A DNA stretch of 64,000 nucleotides from Pontibacter russatus (GCF_009931655.1 NZ_CP047984.1:124001-188000), one strand, 5' to 3'. Counted from the first letter of the stretch, positions 34,865 through 44,796 are shown. Program-made: numbers and translations. The notes: generated from the sequence alone by a model not told the origin.

Positions 34865-35902
34865 ATGGAGTCGATCACCAGCCTCATTGTAGGAATCGCG
34901 TTAGTGGCGGTCACAGCCACTGACCTTATTTACACGGCATTCGCCCCGCGCGGGTCGGGTATTATCAGCGGGCCTGTCACGTTTGCCGTCTGGCGGCTGT
35001 TCTTTTACGCGGGCCGCCTCACCAAAGGCAGGGCTGCACTTACCGGCGCGGGGGTGGTCATCGTCTTCACCATCCTGATGACGTGGGTTTTGCTGCTGTG
35101 GGCGGGCAACTATTTTATATATGCGTCAGACAAAGCGGCTGTCGTCAGTTCCACCTCCCATATACCCGCAGACAACCTGGAGCGCATTTATTTTACCGGT
35201 TACACGCTCTCCACGCTGGGCAACGGCGACTTTGTGCCCGGCACAGACGGGTGGAAAATTTACACGGCTTTCATTTCCTTTACGGGCCTCATGTTCATCA
35301 CCATCGCCATAACCTATATGGTGCCTGTGCTGTCGGCCGTAACCAGGCGCAGGGCCCTCAGCATCCGGATAGCCTCTATTGGCAGCAGCCCCCAGCGCAT
35401 CCTGCTGGACAACTGGGACGGCACGGATTTCAAGAAGCTGGAGGATCAGTTTCAAAGCCTGACATCCGAGATCATACACCAGGGGCAGATGCACCTTTCA
35501 TACCCGGTGCTGCACTACTTCCAGCATGAAGACAAGGAGGCCTCGCTCCTGCCGAATCTGGCTGCCCTGGATGAAGCCATTACCATACTGCTGCTTTATA
35601 TACCGGAGCGCCTGCGTCCTGAGGATCAGTACCTGGTCCCCCTGCGGAAAGCCATCACCACCTTCTTAGACTCCATCACGTCGCTCTACATCAACCCCGA
35701 TAAAAGCGATGTGCCCGCACTGGAGGCGGGGGAGCTACGACAGGCGCAGGTGCCGCTGTTGCAGCCGGACATGCAGGCATTTGGCGAACTCAGCAAGCGC
35801 CGCCGCGCACTTAAGGCGATGGTGGAGTACAACGGCTGGAAGTGGAAGGAGATATCGGCTCCTGTGCTGAATACTGAAATGGACCTCCCCTCCATGCTTT
35901 AA
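34865..35902 (+). CDS. Two-helix ion-channel protein with TLGNGD filter
   Basis: A 345-residue protein with a membrane half and a soluble C-terminal half. Residues 1-30 hold a transmembrane helix. VVIVFTILMTWVLLLWAGNYFIY is a second helix, IYFTGYTLSTLGNGDFVP a pore helix and filter, and WKIYTAFISFTGLMFITIAITYM the inner helix, the layout of a potassium channel pore. The filter reads TLGNGD (residues 117-122) instead of TVGYGD. The C-terminal 190 residues are mostly helical and unknown. The stop codon overlaps the stop of the convergent GNAT-like gene by a few bases. Confidence 0.8.
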   Translation: MESITSLIVGIALVAVTATDLIYTAFAPRGSGIISGPVTFAVWRLFFYAGRLTKGRAALTGAGVVIVFTILMTWVLLLWAGNYFIYASDKAAVVSSTSHIPADNLERIYFTGYTLSTLGNGDFVPGTDGWKIYTAFISFTGLMFITIAITYMVPVLSAVTRRRALSIRIASIGSSPQRILLDNWDGTDFKKLEDQFQSLTSEIIHQGQMHLSYPVLHYFQHEDKEASLLPNLAALDEAITILLLYIPERLRPEDQYLVPLRKAITTFLDSITSLYINPDKSDVPALEAGELRQAQVPLLQPDMQAFGELSKRRRALKAMVEYNGWKWKEISAPVLNTEMDLPSML

Positions 35903-37065
35903 CGGATAATCGGCATGCGCTTAAATTCTTTTGTCCTGTCGAAAAGATAGCGGTATGTGGCGTGTGTCTTATATATGCGGGAGCCCAGGCGCTCTACCAA
36001 CTTCATCATCTTCGGGTTAAAGTCACCTATCCAGTTCATCTGCAGGTCGTAGTAGGGTATGCTTGGATTTGACTGCACCAGCTTGCCCGCCGATACGACC
36101 ATGGCCGCCTCCACTCCCTTTCCCTGGTGCTCTGGCGTGATGCCGAACACGATGCCATACATGGTAGTGCAGGCCCCGCGCCAGCGGTGGAAGATAAACT
36201 TGATTTTGCCCCACGTATCCATCTTCCCGTTCACATACCGGAACAGCTTGTTCAGTTCCGGAATGGCGATAAAGAAGCCGACCGGCTCCTCCTCATAGTA
36301 AGCAAACCACATGATGCGCTCGTCCAGGATAGGTTTCAGGGAGTTCATGATGCCAGCGGCCTGTGCCTCACTCATTTCCTTCACCCCTTCGTGCTTCGCC
36401 CAGCCCTTGTTGTATACCTGGCGGAAATCCTCCGTGTATTGTTTCAGCTCCGTCTTATCCAGGTGCCTGAACTGGTACTGCGGGTTCTGGAGTATGCGCT
36501 GCGCCTTTTCATGATATTCCGGGGGAAGCGGGTCGTTGACGGTACGGTAGTAGGTATATTGCCTGAAATACAAATCAAAGCCATAATTCTCAAGCAGCTC
36601 CTGATAGTAAGGGAAGTTGTAAGGCATGCAGTAGTTGGGCGGGTAGAAACCGTCTATCAGCACGCCCCACCACTTGTCGCGCTCTCCCAGGTTTATTGGC
36701 CCGTCCATGGCCTCCATGCCACGCTCCTGCAGCCAGCCGCGGCAGGCATCGAGCAGCATGTCGGCGGCCGCCTGGTCGTTGATGCAGTCAAAGAAGCCCA
36801 TGCCGCCCGTTGGCTGCTCAAAGGTTTTGGCAGTCCGGTGGTTGATGAAGGCGGCCACACGGCCTATATACTTGCCCGCATCGTCCTGCAGCAGCCAGCG
36901 GATGGCATTGCCGTCCCGGAGCACCTTGTTTTTCTTCGGGTCAAAAACCTGGTTTATGTCCTTGTCCAGGGGACGGATATAATTCTTGTCTTTCTTGTAT
37001 AGTCGCACCTGCACCATCAGAAATTCCTCTGCGAGTTCAGGCGTGTTTACCTCTATCAGTTGCAT
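35899..37065 (-). CDS. GNAT-like N-acetyltransferase family protein
   Basis: A 388-residue protein of the type annotated as GNAT/YghO-like in Bacteroidota. The N-terminal half has NYIRPLDKDINQVFDPKKN and DGPINLGERDKWWGVLIDGF. The C-terminal half contains a GNAT-like acyl-CoA region with MYGIVFGITPEHQGKGVEAAMV. EHQGKG fits the Q-x-x-G-x-G/A acetyl-CoA loop. The substrate is unknown. It overlaps the channel gene tail-to-tail by 4 bp. Confidence 0.75.
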   Translation of the reverse strand: MQLIEVNTPELAEEFLMVQVRLYKKDKNYIRPLDKDINQVFDPKKNKVLRDGNAIRWLLQDDAGKYIGRVAAFINHRTAKTFEQPTGGMGFFDCINDQAAADMLLDACRGWLQERGMEAMDGPINLGERDKWWGVLIDGFYPPNYCMPYNFPYYQELLENYGFDLYFRQYTYYRTVNDPLPPEYHEKAQRILQNPQYQFRHLDKTELKQYTEDFRQVYNKGWAKHEGVKEMSEAQAAGIMNSLKPILDERIMWFAYYEEEPVGFFIAIPELNKLFRYVNGKMDTWGKIKFIFHRWRGACTTMYGIVFGITPEHQGKGVEAAMVVSAGKLVQSNPSIPYYDLQMNWIGDFNPKMMKLVERLGSRIYKTHATYRYLFDRTKEFKRMPIIR

Positions 37066-37359
37066 AATGCTTGCTTAGGGAGTCGAAAGGCAAATTACGC
37101 TATAATCTTCCTGAAAAGGAAGCAGGGCCTGCCCCCACGCTGCGCAACAGGCTAGAGCCATATATGGCTGACACTACAAATACAAGGAAATACAAGGAGT
37201 AGTATGGTAGTTGGCCACAAACCGCTTTGCCTTTGCTCAGAGGCAGACACTGAGAAAAACCTACATATAGCATGTGCAGCCGATCATATAAGCGGTGCCA
37301 GAGTAAAAAAGAAGGCGGACAGAGTTATAGAGGAGAACCGGAAGGCTCCGCTATAAACG
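37066..37359. other. Spacer between the GNAT-like gene and tRNA terminator
   Basis: About 290 bp with no credible ORF. A plus-strand frame beginning at 37272 would run through the tRNA and is spurious. ATATATGG (37160) and similar hexamers occur. No other signal is seen. Confidence 0.4.
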
Positions 37360-37393
37360 AACAAAGCCTCCAGATTTCTCTGAAGGCTTTGTT
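37360..37393 (-). terminator. Terminator of the tRNA-Thr pair
   Basis: Inverted arms AACAAAGCCT / AGGCTTTGTT extended by a CAGA/TCTG pair inside. On the minus strand it lies 7 nt after the 3' end of the second tRNA and continues CGTTTATAG. Confidence 0.7.
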
Positions 37394-37400
37394 GCTTGGG

Positions 37401-37473
<73 letters not shown>

Positions 37474-37568
37474 TTTTAGATCTGGAAATTTGAAGAAGAG
37501 GGAATTATCTCCTGGTTCTTCGTCGTAATTTCCTAATCACCATAGGAATGAATTTTCAAATTATAAAG

Positions 37569-37641
<73 letters not shown>

Positions 37642-37680
37642 CTTCAATTTGAATGCGCTTTACCTGGTGATAAAGCGTTG

Positions 37681-37712
37681 CAAAAGTAGGAGGAAGTTTT
37701 ATATCATGCAAA
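37681..37712 (-). promoter_or_regulatory. Promoter of the tRNA-Thr pair
   Basis: On the minus strand, TTTG (37712-37709) and TACTTTTG (37688-37681) are separated by 20 nt. This matches the Bacteroidota primary-sigma pattern of TTTG near -33 and TAnnTTTG near -7. It is the best promoter in the window. Confidence 0.7.
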
Positions 37713-37772
37713 TGCTATTCTGAAATTTTTAAATGCCCCTATATAAGCATTTGATGTTCAGCAGGTAAAATA

Positions 37773-40037
37773 TCAGCCCCTGAACGCCTGCATTTGATGG
37801 TTTAGTTGGTCTATCCGTTTCTGGGCATCGGCAATACGGCCCTCGTACTCCTGGCGCAGCTTGTCGGCGTTTTTGGAGCGGGCGAAAAACTCAATGTTGG
37901 TGCGCAGCGTCTGGATATCATTTTGCAGGTGCGTGATCTCGCGGCGGATGGCCTGCTCCCGTTGCTGCAGCTTGTGGCTGGCGTCGGGGCTGTGCTTGAT
38001 GCGCTCCAGCTGCAGTTTCACAAGAAGTTCCTCGCGCTGGCCCAGACTCAGGGAAGGCACGCGCTCCAGGTATTGCCCCATCAGCGCCAGGAATTTGTCC
38101 TCAGCCTTCGGGCTGCTGTGCCTGTTGCTTTTGTCCAGCTCGCGCCATTTCGAGGCGTAGGCATTAAAGTCCTCCAGCGTGCCGATTGCAGTGGGGTCCG
38201 CCAGCTGCTCGGCGATGGCGTCACAGAGCTCGGTTTTTTCGGAAGAGAGTTTCTCTATCTCCGCGCTTCTTGACTGCTCGTTCGCCTGCTTCCGGTCAAA
38301 AAACTCGTTGCAAGCTGTCCGGAAACGCTGCCAGATTTTATCGGAGTGCTTGTCTGGAACGCGGCCGATGGTCTTCCACTTCTTCTGCAACTGGATCAGC
38401 TTCTCCTTTGTCGCGCCCCAGTCGGTGCTGTCCTTCAGGCCTTCCGCTTCCTCACAAAGCTCGGTCTTGAGGCGCAGGTTCTGCATTTTCTGCTCATCCA
38501 AGGTCTTGAAGAAGTGGTTCTTGTGCTGGAAGAAAGCCTTGTAGTTGCCCCAGAAGCTCTTGTTCACCTCTTCGGCATACTCTTTCGGCACCAGCCCGGC
38601 GGCATCCCACTCCTCCTTCAGCTTCTGGATTTCATCCGTCTTGTCGCGCCACTCGTTTATGCGCTCGGTGTTGAAGTCGGTGAATGTGTGCAGGCGCTCC
38701 AGCAGGGCGCGCTTCTTCGCCAGGTTCTCCATCTCACGCTGGTTGCGCTCGTCGTGGTAAGCCCGGCGGCGCTCGTGCACTTTCTCCGAGGCCTGTATGA
38801 ACCTGTCCCAGATGGGGTCGCGCTGGTCGTTGGGCACCGGCCCTATGTTCTTCCACTCTTCGTGCAGGTGCCGCAGCTCCTGCAGGGCTTTGTTGATGCT
38901 CTCCTCGTCCTTCAGCGCCTCTGCCCGCTCCACCAGCTGCAATTTGGCATCCAGGTTGCGCTTGCGGTCCAGCTCCTTCATCTCGAAGAACATGCTGCGG
39001 TTGTTGTAGAAGATGTCGAGCAGGGCATGGTATGAGTCCCATTGGGCCTGGGCCTCGCCAGCGGGCACCGGCCCGATGGACTTCCATTCGGCCTGCAGTT
39101 TCTTTACCTCCTCGCTGCTGCTCTTCGTCTCGGCCGACTCCACGAGTTGGCGCAGTTGGGCCAGCAGTTGTTGCTTGTGCTCCAGGTTGCGCTGGCGCTG
39201 CTCTTCCACGCTCTGGCGCTGCTGGTGGCGGGCGTCGCGGTAGGCGGTCAGCAATTTCTCCAGGTCCTGGTGTTCTTTGGAGCTATGGTAGTCAAAATCG
39301 TCCTCTGTGCCGCCCTCCTGCTTGAATCTGTCCAATGCCTCCAGGCGTTCCGCCTGGAACTTCTGGTCGTAATGGCGCTGCATCTCCAGGATGGTCCTGT
39401 TGCGCTTCGCAGCGTCAGCGCTTTTCAGAGCCAGGCTCAGGTGCTGGCGCAGCTCCTCCAGCGATAGTTGGCTGTAGTCTACTGCCTCCTCTCCTACCTC
39501 TTCCTCTTCGTCGTCTTCGTGGTGCTGCCGGGGCAAAGCTTCAGCGGCTGGCTGTGCGGCCGGAACCTCCGGCAAGACCGGGATGGGCGCATTGCGTTGC
39601 TCTGTCACATCGGTGACGGCGGCAGGTGTAGCATCCGGTGCGGAAGGCGCTGATTCCGCTGCAGGCGCTTCCGGTATGGCAGGAATGGCAGATGCTTCCG
39701 GAGCCTGCGCAGCCGGATCGGGGGCTGCGGCTGTGCCTGCTTCAGGGGCAGCGGCGGTAACATCCTGCGCCTCCACAAAGGCGTTGGTTAGCTGCTCCGT
39801 TGTTTCAGCCTCCTGCGCAGAAGTCAGTGTCGGTTGTATCTCCGGCTGCTCCTCTTTCGGCACAGCTGCTTCTGTCCCGGCGCTGCCTTGCTTGCGGGCT
39901 TCGATCTCGGCCAGTCTTTGTTCCAGTATGTTTCTGGGCGAGCTTGTGTTTTCATTCGCTTGATTTGCAGCATCCTGATTCTCAGGTTTGTTTGCCTCAG
40001 CTCCGGTAGTGTCCATATGGTTGGTTTCAGTTGTCAT
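37773..40037 (-). CDS. DUF349 domain protein
   Basis: A 754-residue protein. An N-terminal region of about 200 residues is Ala/Pro/Glu-rich and disordered. It is followed by at least four DUF349 repeats with the W..IGPVP signature (AEWKSIGPVPAGEA, EEWKNIGPVPNDQ, EEWDAAGLVPKEY, KKWKTIGRVPDKH), each about 75-80 residues. The end is a coiled coil. The family is coiled-coil-rich and of unknown role. It lies next to the YqgE gene on the same strand (32-nt gap). Confidence 0.85.
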   Translation of the reverse strand: MTTETNHMDTTGAEANKPENQDAANQANENTSSPRNILEQRLAEIEARKQGSAGTEAAVPKEEQPEIQPTLTSAQEAETTEQLTNAFVEAQDVTAAAPEAGTAAAPDPAAQAPEASAIPAIPEAPAAESAPSAPDATPAAVTDVTEQRNAPIPVLPEVPAAQPAAEALPRQHHEDDEEEEVGEEAVDYSQLSLEELRQHLSLALKSADAAKRNRTILEMQRHYDQKFQAERLEALDRFKQEGGTEDDFDYHSSKEHQDLEKLLTAYRDARHQQRQSVEEQRQRNLEHKQQLLAQLRQLVESAETKSSSEEVKKLQAEWKSIGPVPAGEAQAQWDSYHALLDIFYNNRSMFFEMKELDRKRNLDAKLQLVERAEALKDEESINKALQELRHLHEEWKNIGPVPNDQRDPIWDRFIQASEKVHERRRAYHDERNQREMENLAKKRALLERLHTFTDFNTERINEWRDKTDEIQKLKEEWDAAGLVPKEYAEEVNKSFWGNYKAFFQHKNHFFKTLDEQKMQNLRLKTELCEEAEGLKDSTDWGATKEKLIQLQKKWKTIGRVPDKHSDKIWQRFRTACNEFFDRKQANEQSRSAEIEKLSSEKTELCDAIAEQLADPTAIGTLEDFNAYASKWRELDKSNRHSSPKAEDKFLALMGQYLERVPSLSLGQREELLVKLQLERIKHSPDASHKLQQREQAIRREITHLQNDIQTLRTNIEFFARSKNADKLRQEYEGRIADAQKRIDQLNHQMQAFRG

Positions 40038-40069
40038 GTCAACGGTCTTTTATGCAGGTGGCCGTACGC

Positions 40070-40639
40070 TCAGTTCAGGCGCGGGTCAACGGGATAATTC
40101 GAAAGTACCTTGAATTTACCTCCCATCTCACGCAGCACATTGCGCCAAAGTGTATCTGAGCCCAATTTAAATAATTTATTCGCAGCATTGTTGTTCACGA
40201 TCCAAACATTTTTGTCGATCTCCTCCTGCAGTTGGCCAGAGGTCCAGCCGGAGTAGCCCAGGAAAAATTTAATATCTTCTGTGTTTATTAATCCTGCTTT
40301 GATCATGGTGCGGAGCAGTTCGAAGTCGCCCCCCCAGTAAAGGCCCTCCTCCAGCTTCACCGCCTGCGGCAGGTCCGGCAGGCGGTGTACGTAGTGCAGC
40401 GTGTTGTACTGCACAGGGCCGCCCACGCCCAGTTCCACATCGAATTCCTCCTCGTCCAAGTCTAACACGTCAGACAGCTTTAAGTTAGAGGGGCGATTAA
40501 GCACCAGTCCAAAAGATCCCTCCTCATCGGAGTGGCTGCACAAAAGGATAACCGTACGCTCAAAATTTGGATCACCTAAAAAAGGCTCTGAAATAAGCAG
40601 GCTGCCGTTCTGGGGCTTTGCTGAATTCTTGTCTTCCAT
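40070..40639 (-). CDS. YqgE/AlgH family protein
   Basis: A 189-residue AlgH/YqgE-fold protein. LLISEPFLGDPNFERTVILLC, SFGLVLNRPSNL, GGPVQYNTLHYVHR and FFLGYSGWTSGQLQEEI are family motifs. YqgE proteins are of unknown biochemical function. The gene is upstream of the DUF349 gene on the same strand and probably in the same transcript. Confidence 0.9.
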   Translation of the reverse strand: MEDKNSAKPQNGSLLISEPFLGDPNFERTVILLCSHSDEEGSFGLVLNRPSNLKLSDVLDLDEEEFDVELGVGGPVQYNTLHYVHRLPDLPQAVKLEEGLYWGGDFELLRTMIKAGLINTEDIKFFLGYSGWTSGQLQEEIDKNVWIVNNNAANKLFKLGSDTLWRNVLREMGGKFKVLSNYPVDPRLN

Positions 40640-40891
40640 TAATCCTCCCGCGCTTTTAAGGGTTTAACAACAGAGGGGCCTTGCTAGGGCAGGCCCTTCT
40701 CCTTATCAAGATAGATGGTTCTTGTTCTTTTTATATATGGTTATTATTCTTACGCAAAGCAGCAAATATGGTCACATTCCGTAGATGGAACGCCTCTGCT
40801 GCCACATATATGGCTTACAACGCACTTTGTGCTCAGAGGGTATATACTCTCCTGAGGGCGTCGCGATGGTAGGGCGCAGCAGATAATTTCT

Positions 40892-40899
40892 TACTTTTG
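40892..40899 (+). promoter_or_regulatory. Candidate -7 element of pdxH
   Basis: TACTTTTG matches TAnnTTTG and lies 15 nt before the pdxH ATG. No -33 TTTG box at the usual spacing, so it is weak on its own. Confidence 0.35.
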
Positions 40900-40913
40900 G
40901 CAAAACAAAGCAT

Positions 40914-41567
40914 ATGGCGCTCACACAGAACTTAGCGGATATCCGGAAAAACTACGCGATGCAGGCCCTCACGGAAAAAGCCGTTTCCCCAAATCCTGTA
41001 GAACAATTCAGGTCATGGCTGCAGGAGGCCATTCAGGCGGAGGCGTCGGAGCCGACCGCCATGGTGCTGGCCACGGTGGGCTCCGGTGGCAAGCCCTCTG
41101 CCCGCGTGGTATTGCTGAAGGATGTATCTGACAGCGGCTTTATGTTCTTCACCAATTACGAAGGCCGCAAAGGCCGGGAACTGGCGCAGCACCCTTTTGC
41201 CGCCCTCACCTTTTTCTGGCCGGCGCTGGAGCGGCAGGTGCGTGTGGAAGGAAGCGTGGTGAAAGTGGCCCCTGAAATCTCCGACAACTACTTCCACAGC
41301 CGCCCGAGGGGCAGCCAGATCGGGGCATGGGCGTCTCCGCAGAGCGCTGAGATAGAAAACCGACAGGTGCTGGAGGAGGAAGACAGGAGACTGACGGAGA
41401 AGTTCAGCGATACAGCTGTTATTCCGAGGCCCGACAACTGGGGCGGCTTCTTGCTGCAGCCGGAGCGGCTGGAGTTCTGGCAGGGGCGGCCCAACCGCCT
41501 GCACGACCGGCTTCTATATGAGCGGCAGCAGGATATGAACTGGGAAATAAAGCGGCTGGCTCCTTGA
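40914..41567 (+). CDS. pdxH: Pyridoxamine 5'-phosphate oxidase
   Basis: PdxH oxidises PNP or PMP to pyridoxal 5'-phosphate with FMN. It has 217 residues, the usual length. SARVVLLKDVSDSGFMFFTNYEGRKG and RQVRVEGSV carry the FMN-binding residues. DNYFHSRPRGSQIGAWASPQS and the C-terminal RLHDRLLYER motif are the substrate and dimer signatures. It begins the rightward run pdxH - DUF1015 - maf, with a 50-nt gap to the next gene. Confidence 0.96.
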   Translation: MALTQNLADIRKNYAMQALTEKAVSPNPVEQFRSWLQEAIQAEASEPTAMVLATVGSGGKPSARVVLLKDVSDSGFMFFTNYEGRKGRELAQHPFAALTFFWPALERQVRVEGSVVKVAPEISDNYFHSRPRGSQIGAWASPQSAEIENRQVLEEEDRRLTEKFSDTAVIPRPDNWGGFLLQPERLEFWQGRPNRLHDRLLYERQQDMNWEIKRLAP

Positions 41568-41616
41568 TGTGCTTGTTATATATAGCCTACGCCCATACCG
41601 CCCAAACTAAAACCTG

Positions 41617-42915
41617 ATGGCTGAGATTCTCCCCTTCCGCGCCTGGCGCTACAACCCGGTATATGACGAGCAGATAGAGCAACTGACCTCTCCCCTGTTC
41701 GACGTGGTGTCGGAAAAGCAGCGGGAGGCGCTGTACCGCAACCCCCTCAACAGCATCCACCTGACGGTGCCCCTTGGCGCTGATCCGGCGAAGCAGGCCG
41801 CCGCCACCCTGCAGGCCTGGAAAGCAGAGGGCGTTCTATTGCAGGACCGCCTGCCCGCCATATATGTCTACTACCAGTACTTCCGGCTGCCGGGCAGCGA
41901 CAAAGCGTACGTACGCAAAGGCTTCATCTGCAACATCAGGGCCTACGACTGGAAAGACGGCGTGCTGCTGCGCCACGAGAACACCATCCCGAGCGCGGTG
42001 AACGACCGCATCGCGCTGCTGGAGGAAACCGAGATGAACACCAGTCCCACCCACGGCTTGTATACCGACCCAGCTTTTGTGCTGGAGCCTTATATGGATG
42101 AAGCCATCCTGTCGCCTATATATGAGACGGAGGATTACCAGGGAGCGCGGGATGTGCTGGCTGTGATACATGACCGTGCGGCCATCCGGCTGTTTGTGGA
42201 GACGCTGCAGGATAAGCAGGTGCTGCTGGCCGACGGCCACCACCGCTACGAAGGCTCGCTGGAGTACCGCAAAAAGCGCACAGCTCTGAATCAGGCACAC
42301 ACGGGGTTTGAGCCTTACAACTACCACCTCATGTTCCTGACCAACTCCGAGCACGACGATCTGCGCATTTTGCCCACGCACCGGGTGCTGCGGCATATGG
42401 ATATGTCGGACGAGGAGTTTCTGCAGCGGCTGGCGGCATATTTTACCATCACACCCAAAGAAGACCCGCTGGAACTGAACGAGGTGATTGCGGGCAAGCA
42501 ATGGACCTTCGGTTTGTTCCTGAGCGGCAATGCCTATAAACTCAGGCTGAAGCCGGAGGTGCATGGGCAGATAGACTGGAATTTTCCGAAGGAGGTGAAG
42601 GACCTGGACCTGACGGTGATGCACTATTTTATATTTGAGAAGGTGCTGGGCATATACCGCCAGGCCCAGCGCGACTACAGCGGCCTCGATTACGTGCGCA
42701 GCTTCACGTCCTGCATCCGCCAGGTGGATGCCGGGGAGGCACGGCTGGCCTTGATTACAAACGAGATCACGATGGAACAGGTGAAGCGCGTTTGCTACAG
42801 CGGTGCCATCATGCCACAGAAATCAACGTTTTTTTACCCGAAAGTGATAGGCGGGTTTTTATTTAGCTCAATCAAAGAAGATGAATTTGTCACGGCCGCT
42901 GCTGCTTGCCTCTAA
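41617..42915 (+). CDS. DUF1015 family protein
   Basis: A 432-residue DUF1015 protein. The N-terminal FRAWRYNPVYDEQI, LTSPLFDVVSE and the long central block with VLLADGHHRYEGSLEYRKKR (a His-His motif) are diagnostic. Family proteins resemble SerB-linked factors in some bacteria; the activity is unknown. The last 35 nt overlap the maf gene. Confidence 0.9.
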   Translation: MAEILPFRAWRYNPVYDEQIEQLTSPLFDVVSEKQREALYRNPLNSIHLTVPLGADPAKQAAATLQAWKAEGVLLQDRLPAIYVYYQYFRLPGSDKAYVRKGFICNIRAYDWKDGVLLRHENTIPSAVNDRIALLEETEMNTSPTHGLYTDPAFVLEPYMDEAILSPIYETEDYQGARDVLAVIHDRAAIRLFVETLQDKQVLLADGHHRYEGSLEYRKKRTALNQAHTGFEPYNYHLMFLTNSEHDDLRILPTHRVLRHMDMSDEEFLQRLAAYFTITPKEDPLELNEVIAGKQWTFGLFLSGNAYKLRLKPEVHGQIDWNFPKEVKDLDLTVMHYFIFEKVLGIYRQAQRDYSGLDYVRSFTSCIRQVDAGEARLALITNEITMEQVKRVCYSGAIMPQKSTFFYPKVIGGFLFSSIKEDEFVTAAAACL

Positions 42916-43459
42916 CTCGCCCCGCCGCAAAGAACTACTGGCCAGCCTCGGGCTCACGTTCGAGGTGAAGGTAAAGGAAGTACACGAGGATTTCCCGGAA
43001 CACCTGCAACGCGCAGAAGTGGCCGAGTACCTGGCATCGCACAAGGCGGAGGCATATAGGGAAGACCTGCAGGAGGAGGCGATTATCACCGCAGACACCA
43101 TCGTCTGCCTCGGCGACCGCGTCCTGAACAAGCCCGCTGATTATGCCGAAGCGTTTGAGATGCTGCAGGCCCTGTCGGGGATAGGGCACGAGGTGATTAC
43201 AGGCGTATGTGTGCTCACGAAGGATCAAAAGTCAGTCTTCCACGACACTACCAAAGTTTTTTTCAAGACTTTATCCGAGGCGGAGATCGATTATTATATC
43301 ACCCACTACAAGCCCTACGATAAGGCAGGCGCGTACGGCATTCAGGAATGGATTGGGATGATCGGCATTGAGCGCATCGAGGGCTCCTATTTTAACGTGG
43401 TGGGGCTGCCCGTGCAGAAACTATATATACAACTGCAGGCGCTGGGCGTAATCAGCTAA
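42881..43459 (+). CDS. maf: Maf family nucleotide pyrophosphatase
   Basis: A 192-residue Maf/HAM1-like house-cleaning pyrophosphatase that hydrolyses modified or canonical nucleoside triphosphates. The start LLLASNSPRRKELLASLG carries the family's S-N-S-P-R-R-x-E-L-L motif. ITADTIVCLGDRVLNKP (substrate-binding Asp), GHEVITGVCV and DKAGAYGIQEW are all present. The start overlaps the end of DUF1015 by 35 nt, so they are translationally linked. Confidence 0.93.
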   Translation: MNLSRPLLLASNSPRRKELLASLGLTFEVKVKEVHEDFPEHLQRAEVAEYLASHKAEAYREDLQEEAIITADTIVCLGDRVLNKPADYAEAFEMLQALSGIGHEVITGVCVLTKDQKSVFHDTTKVFFKTLSEAEIDYYITHYKPYDKAGAYGIQEWIGMIGIERIEGSYFNVVGLPVQKLYIQLQALGVIS

Positions 43460-43607
43460 TGTGCTTATGCGTTAATGTGTTGATAGTCATCCTGATAAGA
43501 GTAATAACCTCCTGACCTGAGTCGCTCAAGCAAAAAAGCCTTTTACCGTATTTGAATCATTTGATTCGTCATTTATTAACACCTTCAAGAATTAGCACAT
43601 TATCGAC

Positions 43608-44792
43608 ATGTCTTATACAAAATTATATTTAGCGCCGGGCAAAGAGCATTCCTTGCTGCGCCAGCATCCCTGGGTGTTTTCCGGGGCCATCCGGAAAGCA
43701 GACGGAGAGCCGGAGGAGGGCGACGTGGTGGAAGTGTACTCCAGCAAGCGCGAGTTTCTGGCCATGGGCCACTATGCCCCCGGCTCCATTGCCGTGCGTG
43801 TTTTTTCGTTCGAGCAAACAGAGCCGGACTATGCCTTCTGGAAGAGCAAAGTGCAGCAGGCATATGATTACCGCACCCGCCTTGGCCTGACCGACAACCC
43901 GCACACCGACGTGTACCGCCTCATCTATGCGGAAGGCGACGGCGTTTCGGGCCTTATTGTGGATGTATATAAAGACACCGCCGTGATACAGACGCACACG
44001 GTGGGCATGTACCGCGTGCGGGAGCATATCGCGCGGGCACTGCAGGAGCTATATGGCAGCAGGCTGCGGGCCATATATGACAAGAGTGCCGAATCGCTTC
44101 CAGCAAAGGCGCCTGTGGAGGCGGTGAACGGCTACCTTTTCGGGGAGTCTGCCGGCGGCGTGGTGGTGACGGAGAACGAGAACCAGTTTTTCGTGGACTG
44201 GGAAAGCGGCCAGAAGACAGGCTTTTTTATCGATCAGCGGGAGAACCGCGATTTGCTGGCGCGTTATGTGAAAGACAGATCGGTGCTGAACACGTTCTGC
44301 TACACGGGCGGCTTCTCGGTATATGCGCTGAACGCCGGAGCCCGGGAGGTCCATTCGGTGGATGTGTCGAAAAAGGCCATTGAGCTGACGGTGAAAAACG
44401 GGGAATTGAGCCAGGCACCGGAGCGGCACGAAGCGTTCGCGGTGGACACGTTCGAGTTCCTGAAGGGGAAAGAGGAGCTATATGATGTCATCATCCTGGA
44501 CCCTCCCGCCTTCGCGAAAAGCCAGAAGGTGCGCCACAACGCCCTGATGGGTTACAAGCGCCTGAATGCCGAGGCCATGAAAAAGATTAAGCCGGGCGGT
44601 ATCCTGTTCACTTTTTCCTGCTCGCAGGTGGTGGATAAGTACCTCTTCAACAGCACTGTGATGGCCGCCGCCATAGAGGCTGGCCGCAACATCAGGATCA
44701 TGCACCACCTCTCCCAGCCCGCCGATCACCCTATCTCCATTTTTCATCCCGAAGGAGAATACCTGAAAGGCCTGGTACTGTTTGTGGAGTAG
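43608..44792 (+). CDS. rlmI: Class I SAM-dependent rRNA methyltransferase, RlmI-like
   Basis: A 394-residue methyltransferase of the RlmI (YccW) type, which makes m5C in 23S rRNA. The N-terminal PUA domain (LYLAPGKEHSLLRQHPWVFSGAI) precedes the catalytic domain. KTGFFIDQRENRDLLARY, VLNTFCYTGGFSVYALNAGA (SAM-binding) and the DPPAFAKSQ catalytic motif follow. The assignment to m5C1962 of 23S rRNA is by similarity to E. coli. A MITE-like element begins 5 nt after the stop. Confidence 0.88.
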   Translation: MSYTKLYLAPGKEHSLLRQHPWVFSGAIRKADGEPEEGDVVEVYSSKREFLAMGHYAPGSIAVRVFSFEQTEPDYAFWKSKVQQAYDYRTRLGLTDNPHTDVYRLIYAEGDGVSGLIVDVYKDTAVIQTHTVGMYRVREHIARALQELYGSRLRAIYDKSAESLPAKAPVEAVNGYLFGESAGGVVVTENENQFFVDWESGQKTGFFIDQRENRDLLARYVKDRSVLNTFCYTGGFSVYALNAGAREVHSVDVSKKAIELTVKNGELSQAPERHEAFAVDTFEFLKGKEELYDVIILDPPAFAKSQKVRHNALMGYKRLNAEAMKKIKPGGILFTFSCSQVVDKYLFNSTVMAAAIEAGRNIRIMHHLSQPADHPISIFHPEGEYLKGLVLFVE

Positions 44793-44796
44793 AACA

